DNA from: Akkermansiaceae bacterium
Lineage (GTDB): Bacteria; Verrucomicrobiota; Verrucomicrobiia; Verrucomicrobiales; Akkermansiaceae
NCBI GenBank assembly: GCA_029242935.1
Contig: JAQWSX010000103.1
Location: 1 to 64,000 of the forward strand
Direction: 5' to 3'
DNA length: 64,000 bases
The notes below the pieces were generated by a model. The model worked only from the letters and a program-made list of their open reading frames with translations, was not told where the DNA came from and did no database searches. Both the position numbers and the translations under genes were made by a program. Positions 1 to 8,664 of this stretch are shown here, in pieces. Position 1 is the first letter of the stretch. The number at the start of each line of letters is the position of its first letter.

Positions 1-684
1 GGTCGGCCCAAAAATAGCACACCAATCTGCACGAGTGGCGTGACTGTCTTCTCGCTTTTTTCCAGCAGAGGTGAGGTAATTGCTGTTCTTCGAATTCCAC
101 GAGTGGGGGCCACGATAGGCGAGAGGTCCGCCATATCGATAGACAGGTAAGTCTAACCTTTCATTAGAAACGTTTTTCTGAGTGAGATGATAGTCGATAA
201 AGTTTCCCTCTTTCGTTGCTTTAACCGAGATTGAGAGTGCCTCTTTGAGAATGATGGTCTCTGCCCTCTCGCCCCCTTTGAACGCAACTTGTTCCTGTTC
301 CACGGTAAATCCAGTCGCGTTTCTTTTGAGCAATTTTAAAAAACGAACTCTCCCGCTTTCCTTTCCCAAATTCCAAAAATCCGGTTGATCCTTGCCGTGT
401 TTGCTTTTCACCCAGGCATGCCACAATCCCAAATGATGAAGGTGATCGCTTGGATGAATTCCAGTGACAACTCCACCTTTCGGGCTTTTTAGAGGATGAA
501 TGAAACCACTCCGCCGGTAAGCCTTTTTGGCTCCTTTTGGAGGTAGAACTTCAGTTTTGTGGTAGGTCAAAATTTCAGCATTGCCTCGGAGGATTACGAT
601 ATCCTCTTCCGAGTCAATCACTCTGATCTCTTCGGCTGAAGCCAAAAGACAACCCAAAAAAAGAGCAATGAATCTTAGAGCCAT
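1..684 (-). CDS. Secreted DUF6807 (PmoA-like) family protein, partial
   Basis: The reading frame is open from an ATG at 684 down to base 1 (228 codons) and its C-terminus lies outside the window. The protein begins with a signal peptide (MALRFIALFLGCLLASAEE). A conserved His-rich segment, GIHPSDHLHHLGLWHAW, lies near residues 75-91. That segment and the secreted form are typical of DUF6807, annotated 'PmoA family' in PVC genomes; the name is historical and does not imply methane oxidation. The biochemical role is not established, and a part in sugar or polymer catabolism is inferred only from context. The start overlaps the stop of the upstream TIM-barrel gene by 10 bp, so the two are probably translationally coupled. 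The family call rests on motif memory and is moderately firm. Confidence 0.72.
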   Translation of the reverse strand, partial: MALRFIALFLGCLLASAEEIRVIDSEEDIVILRGNAEILTYHKTEVLPPKGAKKAYRRSGFIHPLKSPKGGVVTGIHPSDHLHHLGLWHAWVKSKHGKDQPDFWNLGKESGRVRFLKLLKRNATGFTVEQEQVAFKGGERAETIILKEALSISVKATKEGNFIDYHLTQKNVSNERLDLPVYRYGGPLAYRGPHSWNSKNSNYLTSAGKKREDSHATRADWCAIFGPT

Positions 685-1568
685 GATTTTAAAACTTTTA
701 CATCTCTTGTAACATTGGCGACGGCCTCCATCACGAGTTCCTTGGGGTAAATTGGAGCCTTTCCCCATTCCATGTGCAATGACAGAGGCATTGGGGTATG
801 CCCACTCCTCACGTCATCAAAAGTCTTTTTGTTTACGATTCCTGTATCGAGCGGAACATTCTTAATGCTCGCTGTTCGCTCGCCGCCCCATCTAGCGTCT
901 TTTACAAAAATTGATCGGACATGCTTTCCCATCGCGGCTAGAGCCGTTGGAAAAGACAAGCCGGACCCAACCTTGACATGCCGAAGATCGAAGGCGATCG
1001 CAGCATGATCCGGATTGACGTCCTTAAACATCATAGCGGCGTCCCAAGCCAGCGAGCCGGCATATTTGGCCCCTGCGTGGATTTGATAGAGAGCTTGCAC
1101 TCCGATCTCGCGATTCATCGCCTCGATCTCATTCAATTTTGTGGTGTTTTCTGCAACTTGCGGGAGAAGATCCTGCTTTAAGTCGTAGCGGAAATAATCC
1201 ATGCGGTAGCGGGAGATGCCATTTGCCTTCAAAATTCGCAGAAAATTGGCATCTTTCTCGCTTGCAGAGTTCACATTGCAAGTGGCGATCAAGGCCTTTT
1301 GACCATTCTTCGCGAGGGATTTGACCATTCTGGGAACCTCAGTTTCGGCATCTTTGGCTTCAATGTGACCTCCCCGCCGAATCGTCGCCTCGATTCCTTG
1401 AACACCCATTTTTGCTAACTCTTCGCCCATACGGTCGTAATCGAGTGCCTGGATGGGCTTTTCAAAAACCACAATCGGCGATGATCCCACCTTGGAGAAT
1501 TGGCCTCTACCCAGCCTTGCTCCAACAGCAGATAGTCCGGCTTGCGCGATAAAATGACTTCGTTTCAT
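675..1568 (-). CDS. Secreted sugar phosphate isomerase/epimerase-like TIM-barrel protein
   Basis: This is an AP-endonuclease-2/xylose-isomerase-like TIM barrel of about 297 residues. I chose the ATG at 1568 because it gives an export-signal-like N-terminus (MKRSHFIAQAGLSAVGARLG) resembling the degenerate Tat leaders of PVC proteins; a longer frame from a TTG at 1625 adds 19 residues without support. Barrel-type segments visible include MGVQGIEATIRRGGHIE (a strand followed by a helix), an ALYQIHAG strand, an AIAFDLRHVKV strand and a C-terminal SLHMEWG. Substrate cannot be deduced. The gene overlaps the following DUF6807 gene by 10 bp, suggesting that both act on one extracytoplasmic carbohydrate-derived substrate. 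The fold call is good and the function is unknown. Confidence 0.7.
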   Translation of the reverse strand: MKRSHFIAQAGLSAVGARLGRGQFSKVGSSPIVVFEKPIQALDYDRMGEELAKMGVQGIEATIRRGGHIEAKDAETEVPRMVKSLAKNGQKALIATCNVNSASEKDANFLRILKANGISRYRMDYFRYDLKQDLLPQVAENTTKLNEIEAMNREIGVQALYQIHAGAKYAGSLAWDAAMMFKDVNPDHAAIAFDLRHVKVGSGLSFPTALAAMGKHVRSIFVKDARWGGERTASIKNVPLDTGIVNKKTFDDVRSGHTPMPLSLHMEWGKAPIYPKELVMEAVANVTRDVKVLKSWL

Positions 1569-1682
1569 GACCAAACCATCAAGCCTACCCTGCTCCCTAA
1601 TGACAATCTGAAATCCCAAAAACAAATCAAACCGCTTTCCCCGCTTTCCTTCCGGGCCGACTAACCTATGTTCCCCCCATTC

Positions 1683-4487
1683 ATGAAATTAGTGCTTTTA
1701 CTCGCAACCGCGTTCATTCTCCCGCTTTCCGCTAATCCGGTAGCCGGCAAAGGATCCGATCTTAAGCCAGATGCCAATGCCATTTTTGGCTCAATGGATA
1801 ATGGATTTAAATATATCATTTATCCAAATTCAGAGCCTCCTGGTAAATTCTCTGTCCGTCTTCATATCGCAGCCGGTTCTTTGATGGAAGCTGATGATCA
1901 ACGTGGGTTGGCCCACTTTTTGGAGCACATGGTCTTCAACGGATCCAAAAACTTCACACCTGCCGAGCTCATTCCGCGGATGCAGCGACTCGGTATTCAA
2001 TTCGGAGCCCATGCCAATGCCTACACCTCTTTCGATGAGACTGTTTACATGTTGGATCTTCCGAACATGGATGAGAAGACGGTGGATTTGACTTTCACTG
2101 TGATGAGAGACTTCGCCGACGGAGCTCTTTTGACCGAGGGAGAAATCGATAGCGAGCGTGGCGTCATCATTTCAGAGAAGACTTCCCGTGATTCCGTGGG
2201 TTACCGGATGATGCTAAAACAGTTTGAATACCTCATCCCGGGGTCACGTTTGATGAAGCGAGTTCCCATTGGGACAGAAGAGGTTATTAGAACCGCTCCT
2301 CGCGAGCGCTTCATTGATTTTTACACCCGCTACTACACTCCCAAACGGATGACATTCGTGGTCGTCGGTGATTTCGATGCGAAGGAAATTGAAGAGCGGA
2401 TTCGTGAAACTTTCATCTCCATGCAAAACCCGGAAAATCCGGGCGAGAATCCACCTAAGGATATTCCACCCTCGGGTTTCGGACTCCGGTCCGAAGTCTT
2501 TACGGACAAGGAACTTCCTTCGACCGATATCTCTCTCTACTCCCTTCGCCCCTACACCCTGAAGCCAGACACGAGCAGCAAGCGTATAAACCAATACCCA
2601 CTCGCGATTGCCAATGGGATCTTGAGCCGTCGTTTTGGAATTCTCGCGAAAGAAGAAGGTTCTTTAATCCTCTCTGGTTCGGCTAGCCGAAGTGCCTACT
2701 TCAACATGATTGAACAGGGCGGCATCGAGGTGACTCCGACGGAAGGAAAATGGAAGGAAGCAGTTCCCGTTCTCGAGCAAGAACTCCGCAAGGCTGTTCA
2801 ATTTGGATTCACTGAAGAGGAGCTCAAAGAGGTGAAAGCTAATCTTATCAATGGTGCCGAAGAAGCGGTGAAACGTAAAGACACTCGCCGCTCAAATGGA
2901 ATTGCAACGCAGTTCATAGGGGCTATTGGAGAAAAGAATGTCTTCACCACTCCGGAGACAAACCTAGAACTTGTGAAGTCTGCACTCGGGAGGATCACGA
3001 CTGAAGATTGCCAGAAGGCTTTCAACGAGTTTTGGGATACCAAGGATCTTTCTCTCGTTCTCACGACACCTGCAGCACCAGACTCGGCGGCTGAAGAACT
3101 CAAGAAGATCTTTTTGAAGAGCGGTGCAACCGAAGTGACTGCCCCCACCGAAAAAGCTCTAGCTCCATTTGCTTACACTGATTTTGGCAAACCAGGAACC
3201 ATTGTGCAGGAGAAGAACATCGAGGATCTTGGTGCTACCCAGCTCATGCTTTCGAACAACGTTCGCGTGAACTATAAGCAAACTAACTTCCAAAAAAACT
3301 CAATTAGTGTGAATGCCCGCTTTGGATCGGGTCAACTGACTCAGCCTGATGGAATGTCGGGGCTCGATCGATTCGCAAGTGCCATCTTTGAGGCCGGTGG
3401 TCTCGGGAAACATTCCGCTGACGATCTTCAGCGCATTCTCGCTGGTAAGAATGTCAGTGTTGGCTTTGGAGTTGGTGAAGGAAGTTTTGCCCTCTCGGGA
3501 CGGACCACTCCAGAAGACCTAGAACTCCAGTTGCAGTTGATGTGTGCCTACTTAACCGATCCTGGATTTCGTCCCGAAGGCGAACGGATGTTCAAGATGG
3601 CTCTGCCCATGCTTTACAATCAACTCGAGCACTCGATGCAAGGCGCCATGATTAAGGTCGCGAGTCACATGCACGGCGGAGATTTTCGTTTCGGATTCCC
3701 TGCTCAAGAGAAGGCGATGTCCTTTAGTAGTGAGATGGTTAAGAGCTGGGTCATGCCCTCCTTTAAAGAGGCCCCGCTAGAACTCACCTTGGTTGGTGAT
3801 CTCGATCCAGCAGTTGCGCTTCCGCTGATTCAAAAAACCTTTGGTGCCTTGCCAGAGCGAAAGACCGCAAAGCCGAACTACGAGGAGCGCCGGAAGATCA
3901 ACGTTCCGGTGCGCCCGGATAGTAAGAGGTTTACATTCGATTCCAAGATTCCTAATGCTGCTGCAATGGTTGTTTGGAAAATCCCTGCCACGGGAACCGA
4001 CGTAAAACGGGCAAGACGCTTCAACATTCTCGCCTCGATCCTTAGCGATCGACTTCGCGAGGAGATCCGTGAGAAACTTGGTGGATCTTACAGCCCGCGC
4101 GCCGGCGCTTCCCCAAGCCAGGAGCTGGATATGGGAGTGCTACAAGCGATGGCCCAAGTGAAGCCCGAAGAAACCAAAAAGTATGGCGATCTTATGATTT
4201 CACTCGCTCACAAGATGGCGGAAAACGGAGTCACCCAGGACGAGCTTGAGCGCTCACTTAAGCCGATCCAATCTGGGCTCAAAGAGAGTCTTCGTGACAA
4301 TGGATATTGGTTAGGGACGGTTCTCGGGAGTAGTCAGGAAAAGCCTTACAGGCTTGATTGGGCTCGAACCCGTGATGAGGATTATGGGAAAGTGACTCTT
4401 AAAGAACTCAATGCCCTCGCAAAGCAGTTTCTTAATAAAAGCAATTCCCTTCTTTACGAACTCGTGCCCGATTCGAAGGAGGAGTGA
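1683..4487 (+). CDS. M16 (pitrilysin/insulinase) family zinc metalloprotease, periplasmic
   Basis: This is a full-length two-half M16 peptidase of about 934 residues. The ATG at 1683 is preferred over 1668 because it begins directly with a signal peptide (MKLVLLLATAFILPLSA). The inverted zinc motif HFLEH lies near residue 80, in GLAHFLEHMVFNGSKNF, and the distal glutamate is expected in the EIDSERGVIISE segment about 75 residues on. The second half (residues about 530-930) repeats the fold without the zinc motif and ends with LREEIREKLGGSYSPRAG, the conserved Arg/Tyr substrate-clamp region. Members degrade peptides inside a closed chamber. The gene diverges from the TIM-barrel gene and converges on cinA. 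No strong ribosome binding site is visible. The physiological substrate is unknown. Confidence 0.93.
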   Translation: MKLVLLLATAFILPLSANPVAGKGSDLKPDANAIFGSMDNGFKYIIYPNSEPPGKFSVRLHIAAGSLMEADDQRGLAHFLEHMVFNGSKNFTPAELIPRMQRLGIQFGAHANAYTSFDETVYMLDLPNMDEKTVDLTFTVMRDFADGALLTEGEIDSERGVIISEKTSRDSVGYRMMLKQFEYLIPGSRLMKRVPIGTEEVIRTAPRERFIDFYTRYYTPKRMTFVVVGDFDAKEIEERIRETFISMQNPENPGENPPKDIPPSGFGLRSEVFTDKELPSTDISLYSLRPYTLKPDTSSKRINQYPLAIANGILSRRFGILAKEEGSLILSGSASRSAYFNMIEQGGIEVTPTEGKWKEAVPVLEQELRKAVQFGFTEEELKEVKANLINGAEEAVKRKDTRRSNGIATQFIGAIGEKNVFTTPETNLELVKSALGRITTEDCQKAFNEFWDTKDLSLVLTTPAAPDSAAEELKKIFLKSGATEVTAPTEKALAPFAYTDFGKPGTIVQEKNIEDLGATQLMLSNNVRVNYKQTNFQKNSISVNARFGSGQLTQPDGMSGLDRFASAIFEAGGLGKHSADDLQRILAGKNVSVGFGVGEGSFALSGRTTPEDLELQLQLMCAYLTDPGFRPEGERMFKMALPMLYNQLEHSMQGAMIKVASHMHGGDFRFGFPAQEKAMSFSSEMVKSWVMPSFKEAPLELTLVGDLDPAVALPLIQKTFGALPERKTAKPNYEERRKINVPVRPDSKRFTFDSKIPNAAAMVVWKIPATGTDVKRARRFNILASILSDRLREEIREKLGGSYSPRAGASPSQELDMGVLQAMAQVKPEETKKYGDLMISLAHKMAENGVTQDELERSLKPIQSGLKESLRDNGYWLGTVLGSSQEKPYRLDWARTRDEDYGKVTLKELNALAKQFLNKSNSLLYELVPDSKEE

Positions 4488-4509
4488 TTTGTGATAAACA
4501 AGGACTGGC

Positions 4510-5745
4510 TTACTGATCTGATTTGAGAGCCCGCCTCACGATGTCGAGTGCGCGCTGACTGGCCTGTTGTTTGAAATCGCGTCGACTTCGTGGGTGCATT
4601 TCACGGAAGGTCTTTATCCCTTTTGGGCCGGCAATTCCGAAGCACACCGTTCCGATGGGTTTATCTTCTGTGCCGCCAGTTGGTCCCGCAATTCCCGTGA
4701 TCGAGATACCGTAGTCAGACCCGCTTGTTTGGCGGGCTCCTTCAGCCATTTCACCTGCTACCTCTTCGCTCACCGCGCCATGCGCCGCGAGAGTGTCTTC
4801 TGAGACCCCGATTAGCTGAGCCTTTGCGCCATTCGAATAACTGACAAAACCATGCGTAAAAACCGAGCTGGCTCCTGAGACATCGGTAAGACGATTCGCC
4901 ACCAATCCTCCCGTGCAGCTTTCAGCCGTTGTAAGGGTCTTTCCAAGTCTGGTTAATTCGCGCACGACCACCGACTCCAGGTTGGCGCCATCGTCTGAAA
5001 TCAGAAATTCACAAAATTTGTCTACCGTTAACTTGCGTCCCTGAGCGATGACGTCATCAGATCCGATAAGGCGAAGATCCACTTCCCCCAGTCGGGCACA
5101 ATAACCCACTTCAAGGCCATTAATATTCGCCAACTGGTCGTCGAGTTGGTCGTGAAAATCACTCTCACCTATCCCCACAAATTTCAACTCCTCCACCTTC
5201 TCGATCACATCGACACCAGCGAGCGCCTTGAGTCTAGGGACAACCTCCTCGTGAAACATCGGATAAAGCTCTCTCGGAGGGCCTGGGAGAAGAAAGACGG
5301 CGCATTTTGGATCTCCCCCAAGTCGTGGGGGGGCATAAATCCCGGGTGCGGTTCCATTATTATTCGGCAAAATATCTGCACCCACGAGGTTCTGAGCTTG
5401 CTTAAGATTGGCATCAACCATTGGTTTGTTTCGCTTTTCGAAAAATTCATGCAGCGATCTTAAGGCCGCCTCATCTTCAATCATCTCAACCCCCAGCACC
5501 TCCGCTAGTGCTTCTCGAGTGATATCGTCGCTAGTCGGCCCAAGCCCTCCAGTTACCAACACTACGTCGGAGCGTCTGCTCGTCTCCCGCAGGGAATCGA
5601 GGATGGCCTGACCATCGGGGACTGTCATTTGACGCTGAACTCTAAGTCCGAGCTTTACCAACTCCTGACCGATCCATGTTCCGTGGGTATTGGCGGTTGA
5701 ACCGAGCAGTAACTCAGTTCCGGTATTAAGTATTTCAATCCTCAT
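4510..5745 (-). CDS. cinA: CinA family nicotinamide-nucleotide amidase
   Basis: The protein has the two standard CinA domains. The N-terminal half is a MoaB/MogA-like molybdopterin-binding fold (MRIEILNTGTELLLGS, then VLVTGGLGPTSDDITRE). The C-terminal half is the PncC-type deamidase with TTAESCTGGLVANRL, where the Ser is catalytic, and SITGIAGPTGG. CinA recycles nicotinamide mononucleotide to nicotinic acid mononucleotide and in some bacteria repairs ADP-ribose or is competence-linked. I start at the ATG at 5745; an ATG nine bases upstream (5754) is equally possible. Either start lies inside the 3' end of rsfS (overlap 11 or 20 bp), so the two genes are translationally coupled. The length of about 411 residues is normal. 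Confidence 0.93.
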   Translation of the reverse strand: MRIEILNTGTELLLGSTANTHGTWIGQELVKLGLRVQRQMTVPDGQAILDSLRETSRRSDVVLVTGGLGPTSDDITREALAEVLGVEMIEDEAALRSLHEFFEKRNKPMVDANLKQAQNLVGADILPNNNGTAPGIYAPPRLGGDPKCAVFLLPGPPRELYPMFHEEVVPRLKALAGVDVIEKVEELKFVGIGESDFHDQLDDQLANINGLEVGYCARLGEVDLRLIGSDDVIAQGRKLTVDKFCEFLISDDGANLESVVVRELTRLGKTLTTAESCTGGLVANRLTDVSGASSVFTHGFVSYSNGAKAQLIGVSEDTLAAHGAVSEEVAGEMAEGARQTSGSDYGISITGIAGPTGGTEDKPIGTVCFGIAGPKGIKTFREMHPRSRRDFKQQASQRALDIVRRALKSDQ

Positions 5746-6097
5746 CGTGGTCATTCCAGACCACTTCCTTGGCATCGCCCCACAAAGATTCAAGAGCATA
5801 ATGCTCACGGAATTCCTCGTCGAGAACGTGGACCATGACATCAACAAAATCGATCACGACCCAACGGCTTGCCGCTTTTCCCTCGGTGTGAAGGGCTGGA
5901 TCAGATCCTTTTTCCCTCACGCTTCCTTCGACTTCTCGGACAATCGCCTTCAAGTGGGGAAGTGAATTACCGGAACAGACCACCATGAAATCGGTGAGTG
6001 TCGAGATGCCTCGGAGGTCAAAAATCCGAACATCTTCGGCTTTTAATTCATCGGCAGCTTTTGCGCAGGCGAGGGCTAGATTGGATCCGGTTAACAT
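5735..6097 (-). CDS. rsfS: Ribosomal silencing factor RsfS
   Basis: This 120-residue protein belongs to the RsfS/Iojap family, which binds ribosomal protein L14 and blocks subunit joining when nutrients are short. Family segments seen are FDLRGISTLTDFMVVCSGNS, then HTEGKAASRWVVIDFVDVMV, then FREHYALESLWGDA. The open frame extends to 6283, but the extra part simply reads through the tRNA-Ala gene, so the ATG at 6097 (MLTGSNLALACAKAADEL) is the true start. The gene overlaps cinA downstream. It sits just behind the tRNA gene and its terminator, so its own transcript must either pass that terminator or start in the short gap between 6097 and 6118. There is no clear Shine-Dalgarno sequence. Confidence 0.92.
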   Translation of the reverse strand: MLTGSNLALACAKAADELKAEDVRIFDLRGISTLTDFMVVCSGNSLPHLKAIVREVEGSVREKGSDPALHTEGKAASRWVVIDFVDVMVHVLDEEFREHYALESLWGDAKEVVWNDHDED

Positions 6098-6117
6098 GGG
6101 ATTGGGTAGCAGATTGA

Positions 6118-6141
6118 CAAAAAAACCGGCCTTGGGCCGGT
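6118..6141 (-). terminator. Intrinsic terminator behind tRNA-Ala
   Basis: On the minus strand a perfect 7-bp GC-rich stem (ACCGGCC/GGCCGGT, three-base loop) is followed directly by a run of at least six T residues. It lies 15 bases downstream of the tRNA 3' end and 20 bases upstream of the rsfS start codon, so it ends the tRNA transcript and could limit read-through into rsfS-cinA. Confidence 0.85.
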
Positions 6142-6155
6142 CATCGTCCGTGAAA

Positions 6156-6231
6156 TGGTGGAGCGTAGCGGATTCGAACCGCTGACCCTCTGCATGCCAT
6201 GCAGATGCTCTACCAACTGAGCTAACGCCCC
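6156..6231 (-). tRNA. tRNA-Ala (anticodon GGC)
   Basis: The 76-base gene folds as a complete cloverleaf on the minus strand. The acceptor stem pairs GGGGCGT with ACGCTCC, the D arm is GCTC...GAGC, the anticodon stem is TCTGC/GCAGA with loop ATGGCAT (anticodon GGC, reading GCC and GCU), and the T arm is AGCGG/CCGCT with loop TTCGAAT. The 3' CCA is encoded. An intrinsic terminator follows. Confidence 0.97.
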
Positions 6232-6490
6232 CTAACCTTCTCAGGACGGGCGAAGGGATAGGCCCACCCCTCTTCGCTGGCAAGAGAAAAAGCTAAGAAC
6301 TTACCGTTTCTCACTTGGATCTCAAGCACTTGTAAGTTCCCTCAATCGAATATGAATTTCCGTTTATCGGACTCCCCCCTAAAAGCTGAATAGTCGCTTA
6401 TAGCTAAATTATTAGGTGTGCGCTCTGACGATTTTGGAAAAGAAGCTTGGGGAATCCCACCGAGCTCTATCATTTCGAAAAATCAGGTCT

Positions 6491-6895
6491 TTAGTTGAGC
6501 GTCTTTCGACTCATTCCCTCTTCCGGCAATTCGCAGCCACTATTTTTGACGAGTCGTTTTCGGTTTTTGGCGACCCATTGATAAGCCCAATCTCTATAGG
6601 CGATGGGCAGCGACATTAGTAAACCGGCAAGAAAAACACCTCCACCGCCTGCATGCCAGAACGCACGTCTTGCCGCTTCGCTCGCTCGATAGGTCTCTCC
6701 CCGCTCGACAAATGCCATTGAATCGTCAGACAGATCGATTCCATATCGCCTCGCCGTCTCGCCCTGCAAAGGAGCGAACTTCAAGCGATCATCGCCATCC
6801 ATCCGATTCAGCCACTTCACCACGCCCTGACAGAGTAAACAATCTCCATCGAAAAAGACGATCAGTTCCTCTTCCACGACGGAAGCTTGCCACAT
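6491..6895 (-). CDS. DCC family thiol-disulfide oxidoreductase-like protein (DUF393)
   Basis: The protein of about 134 residues carries the DUF393/DCC signature close to its N-terminus, LIVFFDGDCLLCQGVVKWLN, with the CxxC-like pair of Cys that names the family. It continues with KFAPLQGETARRYG and a central Ser/Asp-rich loop as in other members. These thioredoxin-like proteins are assumed to act on thiols, but no reaction has been shown for most of them. Two starts are possible: ATG at 6895, chosen here, or ATG at 6919, which would leave only four bases to the divergent radC start. A C-terminal basic helix (WVAKNRKRLVKNSG) follows a hydrophobic stretch (FLAGLLMSLPIAYRDWAYQW) that may contact the membrane. 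Confidence 0.8.
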   Translation of the reverse strand: MWQASVVEEELIVFFDGDCLLCQGVVKWLNRMDGDDRLKFAPLQGETARRYGIDLSDDSMAFVERGETYRASEAARRAFWHAGGGGVFLAGLLMSLPIAYRDWAYQWVAKNRKRLVKNSGCELPEEGMSRKTLN

Positions 6896-6923
6896 CCGCT
6901 TGAAAAATCGAAGATCCATCTTG

Positions 6924-7622
6924 ATGGACCAACATCAGCGTATCCACGACCTCCCTTCCGAGCAAAAACCCCGGGAGAAAATGGCTGCACTTGGAGCTGA
7001 AGCGCTTTCAAACGAGGAGCTTCTTGCCATTTTTCTCCGCACTGGAACGAAAGGAGCAAGTGCTATTGAAATCGGCCGACAACTCATCCAGAAGCATGGA
7101 GGTATCGTTCCGCTTGCTCGGATCGATCTCAAAGACCTCTGCAAGGAACACGGACTAGGACTCGCCAAGGCCTGTCAACTCCAGGCCGCTTTTGAGCTCG
7201 GTTCCCGGGCTGCCCGTGAGAGTTCCTCAGCCGTTACCCTTTCGAGTAGTTTAGCAATTTATCATTTTCTCGCCCCTCAACTCGCACATCTTCCCAATGA
7301 GAAATTGTTGATCCTAACTCTCCACAGCAATGGCAGATTGATTCGTATGCGAGAACTCTCGAGTGGTTCGACAAATCAAACCGTTGCCTCGATCTCTGAA
7401 ATTCTCCGGCCCGTTCTTATCGACCAAGCTCCCAATTTCGTGATTGCCCATAATCATCCTTCTGGTGAACCTACCCCCAGCGAGCCGGATCGATTGCTGA
7501 CCAAAAATCTAGCGGAAGCAGCCCATACAATGGATCTTCATTTCCTCGATCATCTGATCATCGGGCGCCCTACCGATAGTCGCCAAGGTTACTATTCATT
7601 CGCCGAGGAGGGACTTCTTTAG
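6924..7622 (+). CDS. radC: RadC family JAB/MPN-domain protein
   Basis: This 232-residue protein has the RadC layout. An N-terminal helix-hairpin-helix region starts with IHDLPSEQKPREKM, and the C-terminal JAB1/MPN+ metalloprotease-like domain has the metal-binding motif AHNHPSGEPTPSEPD. RadC was once thought to be a DNA repair protein, but the E. coli phenotype was later reassigned and the true role is unknown. The ATG at 6924 matches the usual family start; a TTG at 6900 would only add eight residues and overlap the divergent DCC gene. The gene is followed by about 200 bases without a gene before lpxA. The length is normal. Confidence 0.93.
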   Translation: MDQHQRIHDLPSEQKPREKMAALGAEALSNEELLAIFLRTGTKGASAIEIGRQLIQKHGGIVPLARIDLKDLCKEHGLGLAKACQLQAAFELGSRAARESSSAVTLSSSLAIYHFLAPQLAHLPNEKLLILTLHSNGRLIRMRELSSGSTNQTVASISEILRPVLIDQAPNFVIAHNHPSGEPTPSEPDRLLTKNLAEAAHTMDLHFLDHLIIGRPTDSRQGYYSFAEEGLL

Positions 7623-7818
7623 GCTTTGCCAATCCAAAGAATATGAAAGCTACCCTAACCTTTTATAGAATTTAGAGTTTTCCAGAATACAGCTTTCGAG
7701 AGCGCACAAAAATTACGATCTCTAAAGTTGAAAACCGTACAATTGCCCGGCAGCCTTATTAGGTCGTCTCATAGATGAGATTGGCAACCGCCCCAGTCCC
7801 TGCCCTCTTTTCAAACAA

Positions 7819-8595
7819 ATGCTCAAAGTTCATCCTCAGGCCATCATCTCTGAATCTGCGCAACTTGCAGACGATGTAGAAGTTGGACCTTTTGCAATTA
7901 TCGAAGCCAGCGTCTCAATCGCCGCAGGTTGTCGGATAGCCTCTCACGCCAAAATCTGTCGTGGGGTCAAAATGGGGAGAAATAACATGGTCGATCACGG
8001 CGCCGTTATTGGAGGTGCTCCTCAGGACCTTTCCTTCAATCCTCAAATAGACTCAGGCGTAATTATTGGAGACGACAATAACTTTCGAGAGCATGTCACG
8101 ATCAGCCGAAGCACTGAAGTTAATGGAAATACCATCATTGGTCACCGAAATTTCTTTATGGCGGTTTCTCATATTGCTCATGACGTCATCGTCGGGGATG
8201 ATAACATTCTCGCTAACAACGTCATGATTGCGGGGCACGTTCGAATCGGAAACAAGACCTTCCTAGGGGGCGGCACTGCCATTCATCAATTCACTCACAT
8301 TGGAGATTTCGCTATGAGCCAAGGAAATAGCACACTTACCCAAGATGTCCCCCCCTACTGTGTCGCTCACAAAACCAACCAACTTTCCGGGCTTAACGTC
8401 ATTGGCTTGCGACGTGGTGGATTCACCCCCGAAGATCGAAAGGAAATCAAATTGGCCTATTCCCTTGTTCTTAAATCTAAATCCACTCGGGAAGAGGCTC
8501 TTAAAGAGGTGGATAGCCAAGATTTTGGGCCGGTAGCGACAAGGTTAATCGAAGCCGTGCGCTCTCCTTCTTCTAGAGGGATCCTTACTCGCTAG
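7819..8595 (+). CDS. lpxA: Acyl-ACP--UDP-N-acetylglucosamine O-acyltransferase
   Basis: This is a left-handed beta-helix acyltransferase of 258 residues, close to the 262 of E. coli LpxA. Hexapeptide repeats run from residue 8 to about 185. The segment around HIAHDVIVGDDNILANNVMIAGHV contains the catalytic histidine region of LpxA (shown here in part as NNVMIAGHV), and AIHQFTHIGDFAMSQGNS and VIGLRRGGF are family-specific. LpxA performs the first step of lipid A synthesis, transferring a 3-hydroxyacyl chain to UDP-GlcNAc, so the organism should make lipid A. The gene stands alone rather than with lpxC, lpxD or fabZ. No Shine-Dalgarno sequence precedes the ATG. A paralogue elsewhere in the genome is possible. 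Confidence 0.92.
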   Translation: MLKVHPQAIISESAQLADDVEVGPFAIIEASVSIAAGCRIASHAKICRGVKMGRNNMVDHGAVIGGAPQDLSFNPQIDSGVIIGDDNNFREHVTISRSTEVNGNTIIGHRNFFMAVSHIAHDVIVGDDNILANNVMIAGHVRIGNKTFLGGGTAIHQFTHIGDFAMSQGNSTLTQDVPPYCVAHKTNQLSGLNVIGLRRGGFTPEDRKEIKLAYSLVLKSKSTREEALKEVDSQDFGPVATRLIEAVRSPSSRGILTR

Positions 8596-8664
8596 TTTCG
8601 TTTTGATTGCAAAAATTTGGATTCTCCACTAGCAAGCTGTCACACAGGTTTACCTCCTAGAATT

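Noticed and set aside
6098..6283. N-terminal extension of rsfS with a 'VGRASAWHAEGQRFES' peptide
   Set aside because: This peptide is the translation of the tRNA-Ala gene; the real rsfS start is at 6097.
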